A stretch of 41,218 nt of DNA from Bacillus sp. SM2101. Its GTDB lineage: Bacteria > Bacillota > Bacilli > Bacillales > SM2101. The notes beneath the pieces are model-generated. The model made no database searches. It was given only the letters and a program-made list of their open reading frames with translations, and was not told the origin of the DNA. Positions 24,226 through 32,570 of this stretch are shown here, one piece after another. The position numbers and the translations under genes are program-made. Each line of letters opens with the position of its first letter. Position 1 is the stretch's first letter. Where the stretch lies: NCBI RefSeq assembly GCF_018588585.1, contig NZ_JAEUFG010000033.1, positions 1 through 41,218 on the forward strand. The letters are read 5' to 3'.

Positions 24226-24774
24226 ATGAAAGATAAAGATTGTAAATGTAGAGTTGTACCACGACCACCTCAAGGACCACAGGGGCCACCAGGGAAACAA
24301 GGACCTCCAGGACCTTCAGGACCTCCAGGACCTTCAGGTATCTTATCTTATGGTGTTTTAAGAGATGATCAAGATCCATTTACTGTAATTTCGAATAGCC
24401 CAATAATTCCACCTATGAATGGATATAATATGCCAGGCCCTTCTAATATGACAACTCTTAACCCTGCAATGGGTTCCATCACTATACAAAATAGTGGCGA
24501 CTATGAACTTTCATTTACTGTGAATGCATTTGACCAAAGTAGCAATGGTGGTCCTGCGTCTCTAGGTTTTATCGTTTTTTTAACAATTAATGGGGCAATG
24601 CAGTTTGATACACAGGTAGGAATAACAGATTCTAACCAATTTTTTCTTCACTATTCTCTCTCGAGAACTACCATACGCAGTTTGTCTGCAGGTAATGTAG
24701 TTTCTACTTTAGTGATAAGCGGAGATCCTGTAACTTTTGGGTTCCCTTCACTACAGGTCATTCAATTATCTTAG
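24226..24774 (+). CDS. Collagen-like exosporium-type protein
   Basis: A 182-residue protein. A short cysteine-containing head (MKDKDCKCRVVPRP) leads to a brief collagen-like stretch of about nine Gly-Pro-type triplets (residues ~16-38, GPQGPPGKQGPPGPS). The rest (about 40-182) is a predicted beta jelly roll with SITIQNSGDYELSFTVNAF and GFIVFLTINGAMQ, like the C1q/TNF-like trimer domains of BclA-type proteins. BclA proteins form the hair-like nap of the exosporium. There is no signal peptide, in line with mother-cell assembly. GAAGGTG precedes the ATG. The collagen region is much shorter than in typical BclA. It stands alone between two dispersed repeats, with a strong terminator after. Confidence 0.85.
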   Translation: MKDKDCKCRVVPRPPQGPQGPPGKQGPPGPSGPPGPSGILSYGVLRDDQDPFTVISNSPIIPPMNGYNMPGPSNMTTLNPAMGSITIQNSGDYELSFTVNAFDQSSNGGPASLGFIVFLTINGAMQFDTQVGITDSNQFFLHYSLSRTTIRSLSAGNVVSTLVISGDPVTFGFPSLQVIQLS

Positions 24775-24798
24775 GTGTACAAAGAAGCTGTTGGTGAA

Positions 24799-24850
24799 AC
24801 TTCAGCTTTGTGATCGATAACAAGAAAATACAAAGCTGAAGTCGTTTTTT
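24799..24850 (+). terminator. Terminator after collagen-like gene
   Basis: Perfect 13-bp arms acttcagctttgt (24799-24811) and acaaagctgaagt (24830-24842), then cgtttttt. Confidence 0.88.
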
Positions 24851-24858
24851 ATTTTACG

Positions 24859-25000
24859 AAGGCTGTTTTCTCATTAATTGTTGCTTTTCGTAATTAGAGC
24901 TAAATACGATACTAAATAACGTTCAGGGCATCTTTTCTTCTGTACAACGAAGAATAACATATAAAATCATAGCAACAAAGTTTATGAAAAAAAGAGCATT
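24859..25000 (+). repeat. Dispersed repeat, copy D
   Basis: Starts aaggctgttttctcattaat, has acgttcagggcatctttt in the middle, and ends agcaacaaagtttatgaaaa aaagagca. It fills most of the gap before the three-repeat gene. Confidence 0.75.
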
Positions 25001-25224
25001 TATGAAAAAGTGGGTTGACTAACTGGTAACGTGGACATAAGAAAAGGAAAAAACAAAGAGAGAGTGTTTTTTTGTTTTCAAAAAAATGGACATTGATTGT
25101 ACCATTAATTCATTATAATATTACAAAATAAGTACGTTGTAACCATTTTGTAATCCATTTTTGTAAAAATTTTAATAAAATATAGCCATCATAAGAATAA
25201 CAAAATAATTGGAGGCTACACTTC

Positions 25225-26247
25225 ATGATAAAAATCAAAATTGCTATTATTTTTACAATGTCATTATTTGGTGGGAAATTAGTACATCATGAAGATGATA
25301 TTACAGTAAATGATAAAAAGGTTCAATTATTTCAAGTATCTGATTCAATAGATTACAGCAAAAATGAGAATCCAATATCTGATTCAATAGATTACAGCAA
25401 TACAAATGAGAACCCCATATTAAGTGAAGAAAGTTTTATTAAAAAGATGAAGGAACAGATGGCAAAGTTTAAAGCTCTTAATAAGATTAGTTTATATGAT
25501 TTATTAACTACTAGAATTAAAGATTCAGGTTGGACTTTTGTAAGTGATGATTATAATGTAATTCTGTTCGAAGGTAATGATCTTGATAATCAATATGTAA
25601 TATACTTCGATATTAAAGAAGAATTTATAGATATGTATGTAGATGGGGAACAGAAAACGAGAGAAGAATTTGATGAATGGATAAATAAACTAGTATATAG
25701 AGATTATGAGATAAATGATAATGATATGCAAAAATTAGATAAACAGATGAAGGAGCAAATGAAAAAATTTAAAACTGAAAATGAAGAGAGTGTATATAAT
25801 ATATTAAATTATACATTCGAAAATGAAACTTGGTCCTTTGAAAGTGACGATAATAATATGATGCTCTTTCTAGGGGAACAGAATGATGAGCAATATATAA
25901 TATTCTTTAACTATAAGAAGGAAACAATATATATGACTGTAGATGGTATGGTGAAATCGAGAGAAGAATTTGATAAATGGGTCAATAAATTAGGTGATAA
26001 TTTGAAGACGCAAATGGCAAAGTTTAAAGCTCCAAATAACGAGAGTATATATGATTTGTTAAATGGTGCATTTGAAAACCTAGAGTGGTCCTTTGGAAAT
26101 AATGGTTGTAATGTAATGTTCTTTGAAGGGGACCAGCAATATGTAATATATTTTTTCTATAATGATAACTCTATAGATATGTATATAAATGGCGAAAAGG
26201 AAACGGAAGAAGAGTTTGATAGATGGGTAAATAAATTAATTCAATAA
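25225..26247 (+). CDS. Three-repeat acidic protein, 340 aa, unknown family
   Basis: I do not recognise it. It has a possible weak signal peptide (MIKIKIAIIFTMSLFGGKLV, no lipobox), then a short tandem repeat (SDSIDYSKNENPI and SDSIDYSNTNENPI). Three copies of an ~83-residue domain follow, at about 74-156, 174-256 and 260-338. Each has K-QM-KFK, YDLL/YNIL, W-F-SDD-NV-LFEG, QYVIYF, DMYVDGE and REEFD-WVNKL. The unit looks like alpha followed by beta strands, ending in a helix. Sequence is acidic and rich in Asn and Tyr, and DNA is very AT-rich. TTGGAGG precedes the ATG. Three diverged copies suggest internal duplication and repeated binding; no catalytic motif is visible. Confidence 0.85.
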   Translation: MIKIKIAIIFTMSLFGGKLVHHEDDITVNDKKVQLFQVSDSIDYSKNENPISDSIDYSNTNENPILSEESFIKKMKEQMAKFKALNKISLYDLLTTRIKDSGWTFVSDDYNVILFEGNDLDNQYVIYFDIKEEFIDMYVDGEQKTREEFDEWINKLVYRDYEINDNDMQKLDKQMKEQMKKFKTENEESVYNILNYTFENETWSFESDDNNMMLFLGEQNDEQYIIFFNYKKETIYMTVDGMVKSREEFDKWVNKLGDNLKTQMAKFKAPNNESIYDLLNGAFENLEWSFGNNGCNVMFFEGDQQYVIYFFYNDNSIDMYINGEKETEEEFDRWVNKLIQ

Positions 26248-26442
26248 TTGTTGTTATAAGATAATATTTTAAACGACCTGCAACTAACTAAATATAATAA
26301 TCAGTGAAGTGTATTATCATTATCTTCTTATCTTCGTTAACAATAAATGCAGAAATTTTAATAGTAACTAACGACTGGTTTATAAATCTTATGTAAGTTG
26401 ATATTACAATAGGGGTAATAAAACTTAATTGAATTGATGAAA

Positions 26443-26476
26443 AAGAGCATGTCAGGATAGCCAATGACATGCTCTT
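26443..26476 (-). terminator. Terminator, minus strand
   Basis: Perfect 12-bp arms aagagcatgtca and tgacatgctctt; the T run is on the minus strand. It fits as the end of the decayed minus-strand gene at 26563-26711. Confidence 0.75.
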
Positions 26477-26562
26477 ATACTTATAAATGATAAAGATTAA
26501 GAAATATCTAGAACTAGTACACTTTGAGATTGTACAGCACTTGCAATAACGAGTATTAAAAA

Positions 26563-26711
26563 ATTGCACACCTTTTTTGAAAAATAGGGACATAGATGGA
26601 CAAGCAAGTACTTTCAAATGTTGCAGCATCGGTAGTTCCGTGTATCACAAATTGAGAACCGGTACAAATGACAATCGGTTGGTGGGTGATTACGGACTGT
26701 GTTGTTTGGGG
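26563..26711 (-). pseudogene. C-terminal fragment related to the 22986 gene
   Basis: The minus-strand frame reads TQSVITHQPIVICTGSQF, then VIHGTTDAATFESTCLSIYV and PIFQKRCAIF. The ending STC-x-x-I-x-VP-x-FQK matches STCRCINVPTFQKG of the 22986-23411 pseudogene. No start codon or ribosome site precedes it and a stop lies upstream in frame. It looks like the 3' end of a second, lost copy. Confidence 0.45.
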
Positions 26712-26842
26712 AAATCAAAGCCCCTTTGATTAAATACTCTATAACTCATATTGTGGTGTTAGCTCAACGTTTTAATCGTTCAACTACAAAATTCACATCA
26801 AAGGGGGGATAAGTTTATATACGTATGTAAATGTAAAGTATT

Positions 26843-26884
26843 AAAAAACCACCCTTTACACCTTATTAGCTATGGTGGGTTTAT
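26843..26884 (-). terminator. Terminator of the 117-aa membrane gene
   Basis: aaaccacc and ggtgggttt pair with one bulge; the T run is on the minus strand, 20 bases past the stop codon. Confidence 0.8.
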
Positions 26885-26904
26885 TATATAAAATTTAAAA
26901 ACTA

Positions 26905-27258
26905 TCAGACGTTATTATTAAGTTTGCTTTTTCTCCATTTGTAAAAAGAGTATAAGAAAAATATCCAAATGAATATGCTATCTAACGATATACCAACATT
27001 TGACTCACCACCTAACATAGTTAAAAGGGCAATGAGAAATAAAAAGTAGGTGTTGACTAATAAAACGGTAAAATAGTTTCTTTGGTAGTCGCTATTTGAT
27101 TTAAATAGATTAGCGATTAATACAAGTATAACAATGGTCAATAGAAGTATATTATTAAAAGTAGCTGTAGCAAAAGAAAGATTAGGGAAAAAATCAAATA
27201 TTAAAAGCAACGTTAAACTTAAAACTAGTATAACGCCTATAGGGTTTAAGGGTTTCAA
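26905..27258 (-). CDS. Hypothetical four-helix membrane protein
   Basis: 117 residues, TTG start with AAGGAGG upstream on the minus strand. Four hydrophobic helices are visible at about 7-24, 32-52, 62-84 and 90-106, with a basic tail (KWRKSKLNNN). No motif links it to a known family. It may share a transcript with the 63-residue membrane protein gene just upstream. DNA is very AT-rich. Confidence 0.7.
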   Translation of the reverse strand: MKPLNPIGVILVLSLTLLLIFDFFPNLSFATATFNNILLLTIVILVLIANLFKSNSDYQRNYFTVLLVNTYFLFLIALLTMLGGESNVGISLDSIFIWIFFLYSFYKWRKSKLNNNV

Positions 27259-27358
27259 AGTACCTCGCCTCCTTTGAGATTAAATCTTGTTAGAAACATA
27301 ATATGTTTGGTTACTTTACAAATTTTATCAAAAATACTAATTAAGTGTAATAACAGTT

Positions 27359-27550
27359 TTACAACATTTTAAATATTAATTTCACTAGAAAAATAATTGG
27401 GAAGACTAAAAGGGTATAAAAAAGACATAATAAAACATCTTTTATTCCTTTAAACGTACCTTTACTAACATTACCTAGAAGGAATAAGCATATTATTGCA
27501 GATGAAATAGTTGCCCATAGTAATAAGGATTGTTTTGCAACAATTAGCAT
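27359..27550 (-). CDS. Small two-helix membrane protein, 63 aa
   Basis: MLIVAKQSLLLWATISSAII opens a first membrane helix; a second lies near 39-60 (VLLCLFYTLLVFPIIFLVKL). AAAGGTG precedes the ATG. I do not recognise it. It lies 100 bases upstream of the 117-residue membrane gene on the same strand. Confidence 0.6.
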   Translation of the reverse strand: MLIVAKQSLLLWATISSAIICLFLLGNVSKGTFKGIKDVLLCLFYTLLVFPIIFLVKLIFKML

Positions 27551-27678
27551 ATATATTCACCTTTCTTTTTAATCACAATGATATTGTGGATTATTGTACT
27601 CTAATAAAATTGTGTTTATGTTAAAAGTGATTTAAAATTATAAATATATGAAATATTAATAGAAAGTAGGGAATGTAA

Positions 27679-27768
27679 ATGACAAAGAAAAGACAGCTGT
27701 TATTTCACTCCGTATTTATTCCTACCTTTGTATTAGTTTTTGTGGTAGTAAGTAATCTATTAGGATGA
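27679..27768 (+). CDS. Tiny membrane peptide, 29 aa
   Basis: MTKKRQLLFHSVFIPTFVLV begins a basic head and one hydrophobic segment, ending VVVSNLLG. The ribosome site (gtaggga) is modest, but a terminator follows within 20 bases, which supports a real unit. Confidence 0.45.
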   Translation: MTKKRQLLFHSVFIPTFVLVFVVVSNLLG

Positions 27769-27786
27769 TACTTGTAGTTAATATAG

Positions 27787-27817
27787 AGGCTGCCACGCAT
27801 AGCTTGGTAGCCTTTTG
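27787..27817 (+). terminator. Terminator after 29-aa peptide
   Basis: aggctgcca and tggtagcct pair, then Ts. Confidence 0.75.
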
Positions 27818-27905
27818 TATTGTTGATTAATAACTGTAGTACTTCTCTAATAACTACTAAAATATTCTATCCTATATATCAGTGACTCAAATGTAAGTGA
27901 AAAAA

Positions 27906-27932
27906 GCAATAAAGTGTACGAAAAGAGCCTTA
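27906..27932 (+). repeat. Dispersed repeat, copy E (3' end only)
   Basis: agcaataaagtgtacgaaaa gagcctt matches the 3' end of copy C. No 5' half is visible. Confidence 0.6.
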
Positions 27933-27979
27933 AAAAAGAAAATAACTGTGGTTAATACATAGTTTTGGGGGATATAATT

Positions 27980-28114
27980 ATGAAAAAAATGATACTGAGT
28001 TTAATAGTAGGAACGGTTGTACTGTTCTTTGTATTTATCTTGATGACGGTTTCAGTCGGTACAAAAGTTGAAATTGAAGAAAACTCAAGTGTAGATTATT
28101 CTACTTTGGAATAG
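27980..28114 (+). CDS. Small membrane protein, 44 aa
   Basis: TTGGGGG precedes the ATG. The product has one hydrophobic segment (MILSLIVGTVVLFFVFILMT, from residue 4) and an acidic tail (KVEIEENSSVDYSTLE). Unknown family. Confidence 0.6.
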   Translation: MKKMILSLIVGTVVLFFVFILMTVSVGTKVEIEENSSVDYSTLE

Positions 28115-28529
28115 TCTATGAATCTGACTTATTATTTATTTGAGGTGACTAAGCGCTAAAACGAGTGATCTTAAAACTTGTGATTTAGCTTTTAGTGGTA
28201 TTACATATAAGACAGAAAAGTTGAAGGGAAAGCACTAGTTGAAATGGTGCTGAACACTAGGATTCTTTTTGGTGAAATTGCACATATATTTATCATTACT
28301 CGTTAATATTCTAGAGTATATCTCTTTTAATTCTTCAATTGGTTACTACATAATGACATAAGTTATCGATCTGGTTATGTCTATGGGCATACTAAAGTAG
28401 TGGAATGAGCGAAAGAAAAGGTATTTCAAACAATGAAACACTGCGCGAAAGTTTAAAAAAACACGGATGATCATGTATACAGATACATCAAAATATAATC
28501 ATCACATCATGACATCACTTTCATTAAAA
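28115..28529. other. 415-base gap
   Basis: AT-rich, with no convincing gene, repeat or strong hairpin. Confidence 0.4.
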
Positions 28530-28567
28530 AACAGCCCTGCAAAGTATATGGGGCTGTTAATTTTTTT
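28525..28567 (-). terminator. Terminator of yolD-like gene 2
   Basis: aacagccc (28530-28537) and gggctgtt (28551-28558) with A run on the left and T run on the right, so it can act in both directions. Confidence 0.82.
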
Positions 28568-28874
28568 GTACATTTATAATACTCTCAAATTTTAATTTAT
28601 GAACATTTTCTAAATTATCTATCACCATTATATGTTTATTGAGTTTATCTACAAAATAGATGTGCCCCACACAAGGTCTAGAAAGTCCATTTTTAGTATA
28701 CGTTATAGTTACTTCCGATTTAAATTCTAAAGCTTCTAGAATTTTACTTTTTATATCTTGTATTTCATCCTTATTTTGTAACTTGCTATAATCATCCCAC
28801 TCATCTTTGAGCAACTTGATTTCTTCAGGTTGCATATAGGAAGGAGCCCCTTTCACCTTTTCACGACCTTTCAA
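28557..28874 (-). CDS. YolD-like protein 2
   Basis: 105 residues. KGREKVKGAPSYMQPEE is the family's N-terminal pattern and VTITYTKNGLSRPCVGHIYF plus KLKFESIINV the small beta domain. I prefer TTG 28874, six bases after AGGGGTG; an in-frame GTG at 28883 overlaps that site. YolD-like proteins are tied to DNA-damage polymerases; none is near. A degenerate LexA-type box just upstream mirrors the arrangement before the element's yolD-like gene, though the two proteins are only distantly similar. Confidence 0.78.
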   Translation of the reverse strand: MKGREKVKGAPSYMQPEEIKLLKDEWDDYSKLQNKDEIQDIKSKILEALEFKSEVTITYTKNGLSRPCVGHIYFVDKLNKHIMVIDNLENVHKLKFESIINVQKN

Positions 28875-28903
28875 TAAAATCACCCCTATTATTATATTAT
28901 ATA

Positions 28904-28917
28904 AGAAAATACGTTCT
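28904..28917 (-). promoter_or_regulatory. Degenerate LexA-type box before yolD-like 2
   Basis: On the minus strand agaacgtattttct keeps GAAC-n4-TTTC (GTTC expected) and lies just upstream of a TATAAT-like -10, the same layout as at 11235. Confidence 0.35.
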
Positions 28918-29067
28918 GTTGTTAAATAAAAAGGTATAAAATTTTTGAGTCAAATTCACGCAAAATAGTGTGTTTTTTAGTAAATACATATGATAAGTTA
29001 AAGTTAGACGTTTTGAAGATGGAAGAGAATAACCAGTCAAGAAATATGTGATGTATTGATCCCATAA

Positions 29068-29163
29068 GTGAAGGTTGCTAAACATACAGGTTTCTCTCTT
29101 GGAACTGCATACAAAAAACATAATGAAAAAAGGTTAGAAGAATTGATTGGCTATTATATTTAA
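29068..29163 (+). pseudogene. C-terminal fragment of a DNA-binding-type protein
   Basis: The frame reads KVAKHTGFSLGTAYKKHNEK, then RLEELIGYYI and stops 12 bases before nadD. Upstream, beyond a TAA, the same frame continues with ITSQEICDVLIP. This looks like a helix-turn-helix tail. There is no ribosome site, so it is a remnant. Confidence 0.35.
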
Positions 29164-29175
29164 GGAGGGTGCGCA

Positions 29176-29802
29176 ATGGCTCGAATCGGAATTTATGGGT
29201 CTTCGTATGACCCAGTGACCAATGTACACTTATGGACTGCAAGTACGGTTGCACACCGTTGTAAATTAGATTATGTAGTTTTCTTACCTTGTTCTAATAA
29301 ACGAAAAGATAAGCGAATGAATATTAGTGATGAGCATCGCAAAGAAATGGTTAAAATGGCAATTGAAAACAATCCTATATTTATTTTCGATGATTATGAA
29401 ATGAATCAAGATGCATGGAAAATTGATACCTATACGACGATGAAACATTTTGAGAACAAATATCCGGGTGATGAATTATTCTTCATCATGGGAGCGGATT
29501 TATTGGTTGATATAGGGGATGGAAAATGGTCTAACGGTGATAAATTGGTGTCAGAATTTAATTTCATTATAATGGCTCGTGATGGTATTGATATGTTAGC
29601 TACTATTGGAAAGTCAGGTATATTAAGAAATAATGATGACGGCAACACATTCCATTTAATTGATAAAGGTCTAGCTATGGAAATCAGTTCAACCTATATT
29701 CGTGATGAATTAAGTATGGGGGGAGAGCCGAGGTATCTGATGCCAGAAAATTGTTATCAGTATATTAAAAAACATAAGCTATATATGAAAAGAATAGGAT
29801 AG
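29176..29802 (+). CDS. Divergent NadD-like nicotinate-nucleotide adenylyltransferase
   Basis: A 208-residue nucleotidyltransferase that would join (deamido-)NMN and ATP to a dinucleotide. The first motif is GIYGSSYDPVTNVHL, where canonical NadD has GxFDPxHxGH: Thr replaces the first His and Val the Gly, while the second His stays. The end motif ISSTYIRDEL (about 174-183) is the expected ISSTxIR. FFIMGADLLVDIGDGKW (about 101-117) fits the substrate loop. AAGGAGG precedes the ATG. It is longer than typical Bacillus NadD (~190), and bacilli usually carry nadD elsewhere, so this is likely a second, specialised copy. nadE lies 450 bases downstream. Confidence 0.82.
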   Translation: MARIGIYGSSYDPVTNVHLWTASTVAHRCKLDYVVFLPCSNKRKDKRMNISDEHRKEMVKMAIENNPIFIFDDYEMNQDAWKIDTYTTMKHFENKYPGDELFFIMGADLLVDIGDGKWSNGDKLVSEFNFIIMARDGIDMLATIGKSGILRNNDDGNTFHLIDKGLAMEISSTYIRDELSMGGEPRYLMPENCYQYIKKHKLYMKRIG

Positions 29803-30254
29803 CGAAGGCTACCCAGTGACAATAATTTCGTTATTAGGAAAATTTACTATTTATAGTCATCATCCCATTGTGGATAATGGTAAGACTTATGCAACAAATG
29901 AATCCATTTCCAGTAGGAAATTTACAACTAATAAGTTGGTGGAACCCAAAAATCGTTAGGGTGAATCTTATATAAAAGTTGTCCTTAAGGCTATAACTTC
30001 TAGAGAACTAAAAGACATGGGGATTTAGGGAGAAATATAAAAATCCTCAGAATGAGGTAACAGGCGAATTCAGGCTATGAAAAAAGCTGTTCGAGTATAG
30101 TATACTTAGCAGGTATAATGAAAAGAGTTCTTTCAACAGGGATGCTTTATTCGTGAAAGTTTGTCCTTCGGATTATTTATGGGGATGCAGGAAAAATGAA
30201 TAAATAAAAACATGTTAAATAAATAGTTAATAAAAATTAGGGAGGAAGTTCTCG
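29803..30254. other. Gap between nadD-like and nadE
   Basis: About 450 bases with no gene, terminator or repeat that I can support. The nadE leader starts near the right end. Confidence 0.4.
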
Positions 30255-31082
30255 ATGCACAAATATCAAAATGAAATTATAAAAGAAATGATGGTTCAAC
30301 CAATTATTAATCCACAAGAAGAAATTCGAACAAGTGTAGATTTTATCAAGAACTACCTAAAGAAACATCCTTTTATTGATTCTTTAGTTTTAGGGTTATC
30401 AGGTGGTCAGGATTCTACTTTGACTGGTAAATTAGCTCAAATTGCCGTAAATGAGTTAAATGAAGAATGTGGTGATAGCAAGTATTCGTTTATTGCTGTT
30501 AGACTTCCTTATGGTGTTCAGAAGGATGAGGATGATTGTCAGATGGCAATTGAATTTATTCAACCAACAAAGGTATTTACAGTTAATATCAAGCCATCGG
30601 TAGATGCTAGTGTAGAGTCTTTAAAAGAAGCGGGGGTTGCAATCTCAGATTTCTTAAAAGGGAATGAAAAGGCAAGAGAGAGAATGAAAGTTCAGTATAG
30701 TATTGCTGGTACTAACAATGGTGTTGTTTTAGGTACAGACCATAGTGCAGAAGCTGTGACAGGGTTTTATACTAAGCATGGCGATGGGGCATGTGATTTA
30801 GTTCCAATCTTCCGCTTAAATAAAAGACAAGGTAAAATGCTTTTGAAAAATTTAGGTTGTCCAGAAAGATTGTACTTAAAAGCACCTACTGCTGATTTAG
30901 AAGATGGGAAACCTCAATTGCCAGATGAAATAGCTCTTGGTGTCACATATGATGAAATTGATGATTTCTTAGAAGGAAAAAAAGTATCGGAAGACGCATC
31001 GAAAAAAATTACATCCCATTGGTTAAAAACAAAACATAAACGCAATGCGCCTATTAGTGTTTTTGATGATTTTTGGAAATAA
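30255..31082 (+). CDS. nadE: NH3-dependent NAD+ synthetase
   Basis: A 275-residue cytosolic enzyme that amidates nicotinate adenine dinucleotide to NAD+ with ammonia and ATP. The ATP pyrophosphatase P-loop SGGQDST is at residues 49-55. [20 protein letters not shown] (about 160-179) and [17 protein letters not shown] (about 216-232) are typical of the short bacterial NadE. No glutaminase domain is present, so free ammonia is the donor. GGGAGGAAG precedes the ATG and a terminator follows. With the upstream NadD-like enzyme it covers the last two steps of NAD synthesis. Confidence 0.95.
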   Translation: MHKYQNEIIKEMMVQPIINPQEEIRTSVDFIKNYLKKHPFIDSLVLGLSGGQDSTLTGKLAQIAVNELNEECGDSKYSFIAVRLPYGVQKDEDDCQMAIEFIQPTKVFTVNIKPSVDASVESLKEAGVAISDFLKGNEKARERMKVQYSIAGTNNGVVLGTDHSAEAVTGFYTKHGDGACDLVPIFRLNKRQGKMLLKNLGCPERLYLKAPTADLEDGKPQLPDEIALGVTYDEIDDFLEGKKVSEDASKKITSHWLKTKHKRNAPISVFDDFWK

Positions 31083-31104
31083 CAGACAGCACGTATAAAG
31101 AAGC

Positions 31105-31137
31105 GGGTATAACAATTGTTATATCCTTTTTTTATTT
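31105..31137 (+). terminator. Terminator after nadE
   Basis: ggtataac and gttatatcc pair with one bulge, followed by seven Ts. Confidence 0.8.
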
Positions 31138-31504
31138 CTTTAGTTATACCGTTGGCTTCAAGTGAACTTAGCTTCTTATTTATTTGATTGGCTCTGTAAA
31201 TGATCATGACTAATTTAAGCCTGTAACAACACATTTTTTCTCTTTAATCTAAAAAGAATTTCTTTTGTATGTTGCAGTAAAAGTTGAAAAGGTCAAACTA
31301 TTTGTAAGTACAGTAACCTAGCATTTAGATATATATGGAGGGGAATAGTGAGCATTTAACATATTTGCAAGACAGTAAAAAAAATAATGAGGCATTTTTT
31401 GAGTTGATCTTTTTACCATAAAAATGTTTGCGTGAATTTTGTTGTTATAGTTCTTAAACTAAAAGGTAATGATGTCGTTTTACAAAGTATTCATCGTTTT
31501 ATAG
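31138..31504. other. Gap after nadE
   Basis: Decayed AT-rich sequence with an isolated ribosome-site-like tggagggga near 31337 and no frame behind it. Confidence 0.4.
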
Positions 31505-31582
31505 AAGAAAAGATGCAGCAAATCTAGTTATACACTTTTTTATTTGTATGATAAACAACAATCTATGCGAAAACAGCTTTGA
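31505..31582 (-). repeat. Dispersed repeat, copy I (inverted orientation)
   Basis: tatgcgaaaacagctttg (31563-31580) is the complement of the 5' end, and gaagaaaagatgc with gtatacac-like sequence to its left is the complement of the middle. It is the only copy seen in this orientation. Confidence 0.6.
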
Positions 31583-31710
31583 AAAATAAATCAGATGTTT
31601 TCGAAGCAATACAAGAAGTCACATAAAGATCTAATACATCAATAACTGTCAAATGGTTTTGTTAAAATTATGAATAGTTTGGTAGAATGATATCAATTAG
31701 GAGGGAAATT

Positions 31711-32271
31711 ATGGAGAAATGGAAAACGTTAAAATCAGAGTACATACATAAAAGTCCATTCGGTAATATCAGAAGAGATCATTGTGAGCTTCCAAATGGC
31801 ATAGAAATAGAAGATTATTATGTAAATGAATACACAGATTGGGTGAATGCGATAGTCATTACAAAAGAAAACGAGCTTGTATTAGTTGAACAATATCGTC
31901 ATGGTGGTAACAATTTTTTTGTAGAAGTTCCTGCTGGAAGAAGAGAGGGAAATGAAACACACGAGCAAGGGTTAATAAGAGAGGTTAAGGAGGAAACAGG
32001 TTACACTTCTTTAAGAGAACCCATTTTATTAGGTGAATTTATGGTTAATCCGGGAACACAAAACAATAAAGTGAGAATCTATCTATTATTGGAAGCATTT
32101 AAAGGGGATAAGCAAGATTTAGATGATACCGAAGAGATAAAAGTTCGATTAGTAGATTTCGATAGTTTTGGGAATCAAATATTATCAAATAACATAAACA
32201 CGCAGATGTTTACAGTCACTTCATATTTTTTGGCACAACAATTTCTTGTAGAAAAACAGAATACAAAATAA
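31711..32271 (+). CDS. Nudix hydrolase (ADP-ribose pyrophosphatase type)
   Basis: A 186-residue Nudix enzyme. The Nudix box is complete: G76, E82, R90-E91-V92, E94-E95 and G97 (REVKEETGY), which binds the metal-pyrophosphate. The preceding VLVEQYRHGG and VEVPAG are typical of ADP-ribose pyrophosphatases (NudF), which split ADP-ribose into AMP and ribose phosphate; FMVNPGTQNN replaces the usual YPSPGxS region. AGGAGGG precedes ATG 31711; an in-frame ATG at 31687 lacks a site. ADP-ribose is a product of NAD breakdown, so its place near nadD and nadE may reflect NAD turnover. Confidence 0.85.
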   Translation: MEKWKTLKSEYIHKSPFGNIRRDHCELPNGIEIEDYYVNEYTDWVNAIVITKENELVLVEQYRHGGNNFFVEVPAGRREGNETHEQGLIREVKEETGYTSLREPILLGEFMVNPGTQNNKVRIYLLLEAFKGDKQDLDDTEEIKVRLVDFDSFGNQILSNNINTQMFTVTSYFLAQQFLVEKQNTK

Positions 32272-32570
32272 TGGTCAGTTATGAAAAATATAACTTATTT
32301 AAAATAGCGTTTTGTAGTAAAAAGGGCATGTAGATAAAAAAAAGAAACTCCCTAAAACCATCATTTAAAAGATGCGTTAATTTTATAAAATCATCGAAGG
32401 AACTATATTAATAGGTAAGTTGTTAGTGAAGTATAGGCATTCACGGAGTGTATGTTTTTCCTATGAATAGTTGTTTTGTATTCATAAAAAGCTAATTTAT
32501 TTCAGTAGAAATTGTAAGAATGTTTACCAAAAAGGGTCTGCAAAAGTAAGAATAGCGGGAGGTAGTTACT

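Noticed and set aside
26288-26629. 113-codon minus-strand open frame
   Set aside because: It runs through a perfect terminator (26443-26476) and has no ribosome site; the neighbouring frame carries the recognisable fragment.
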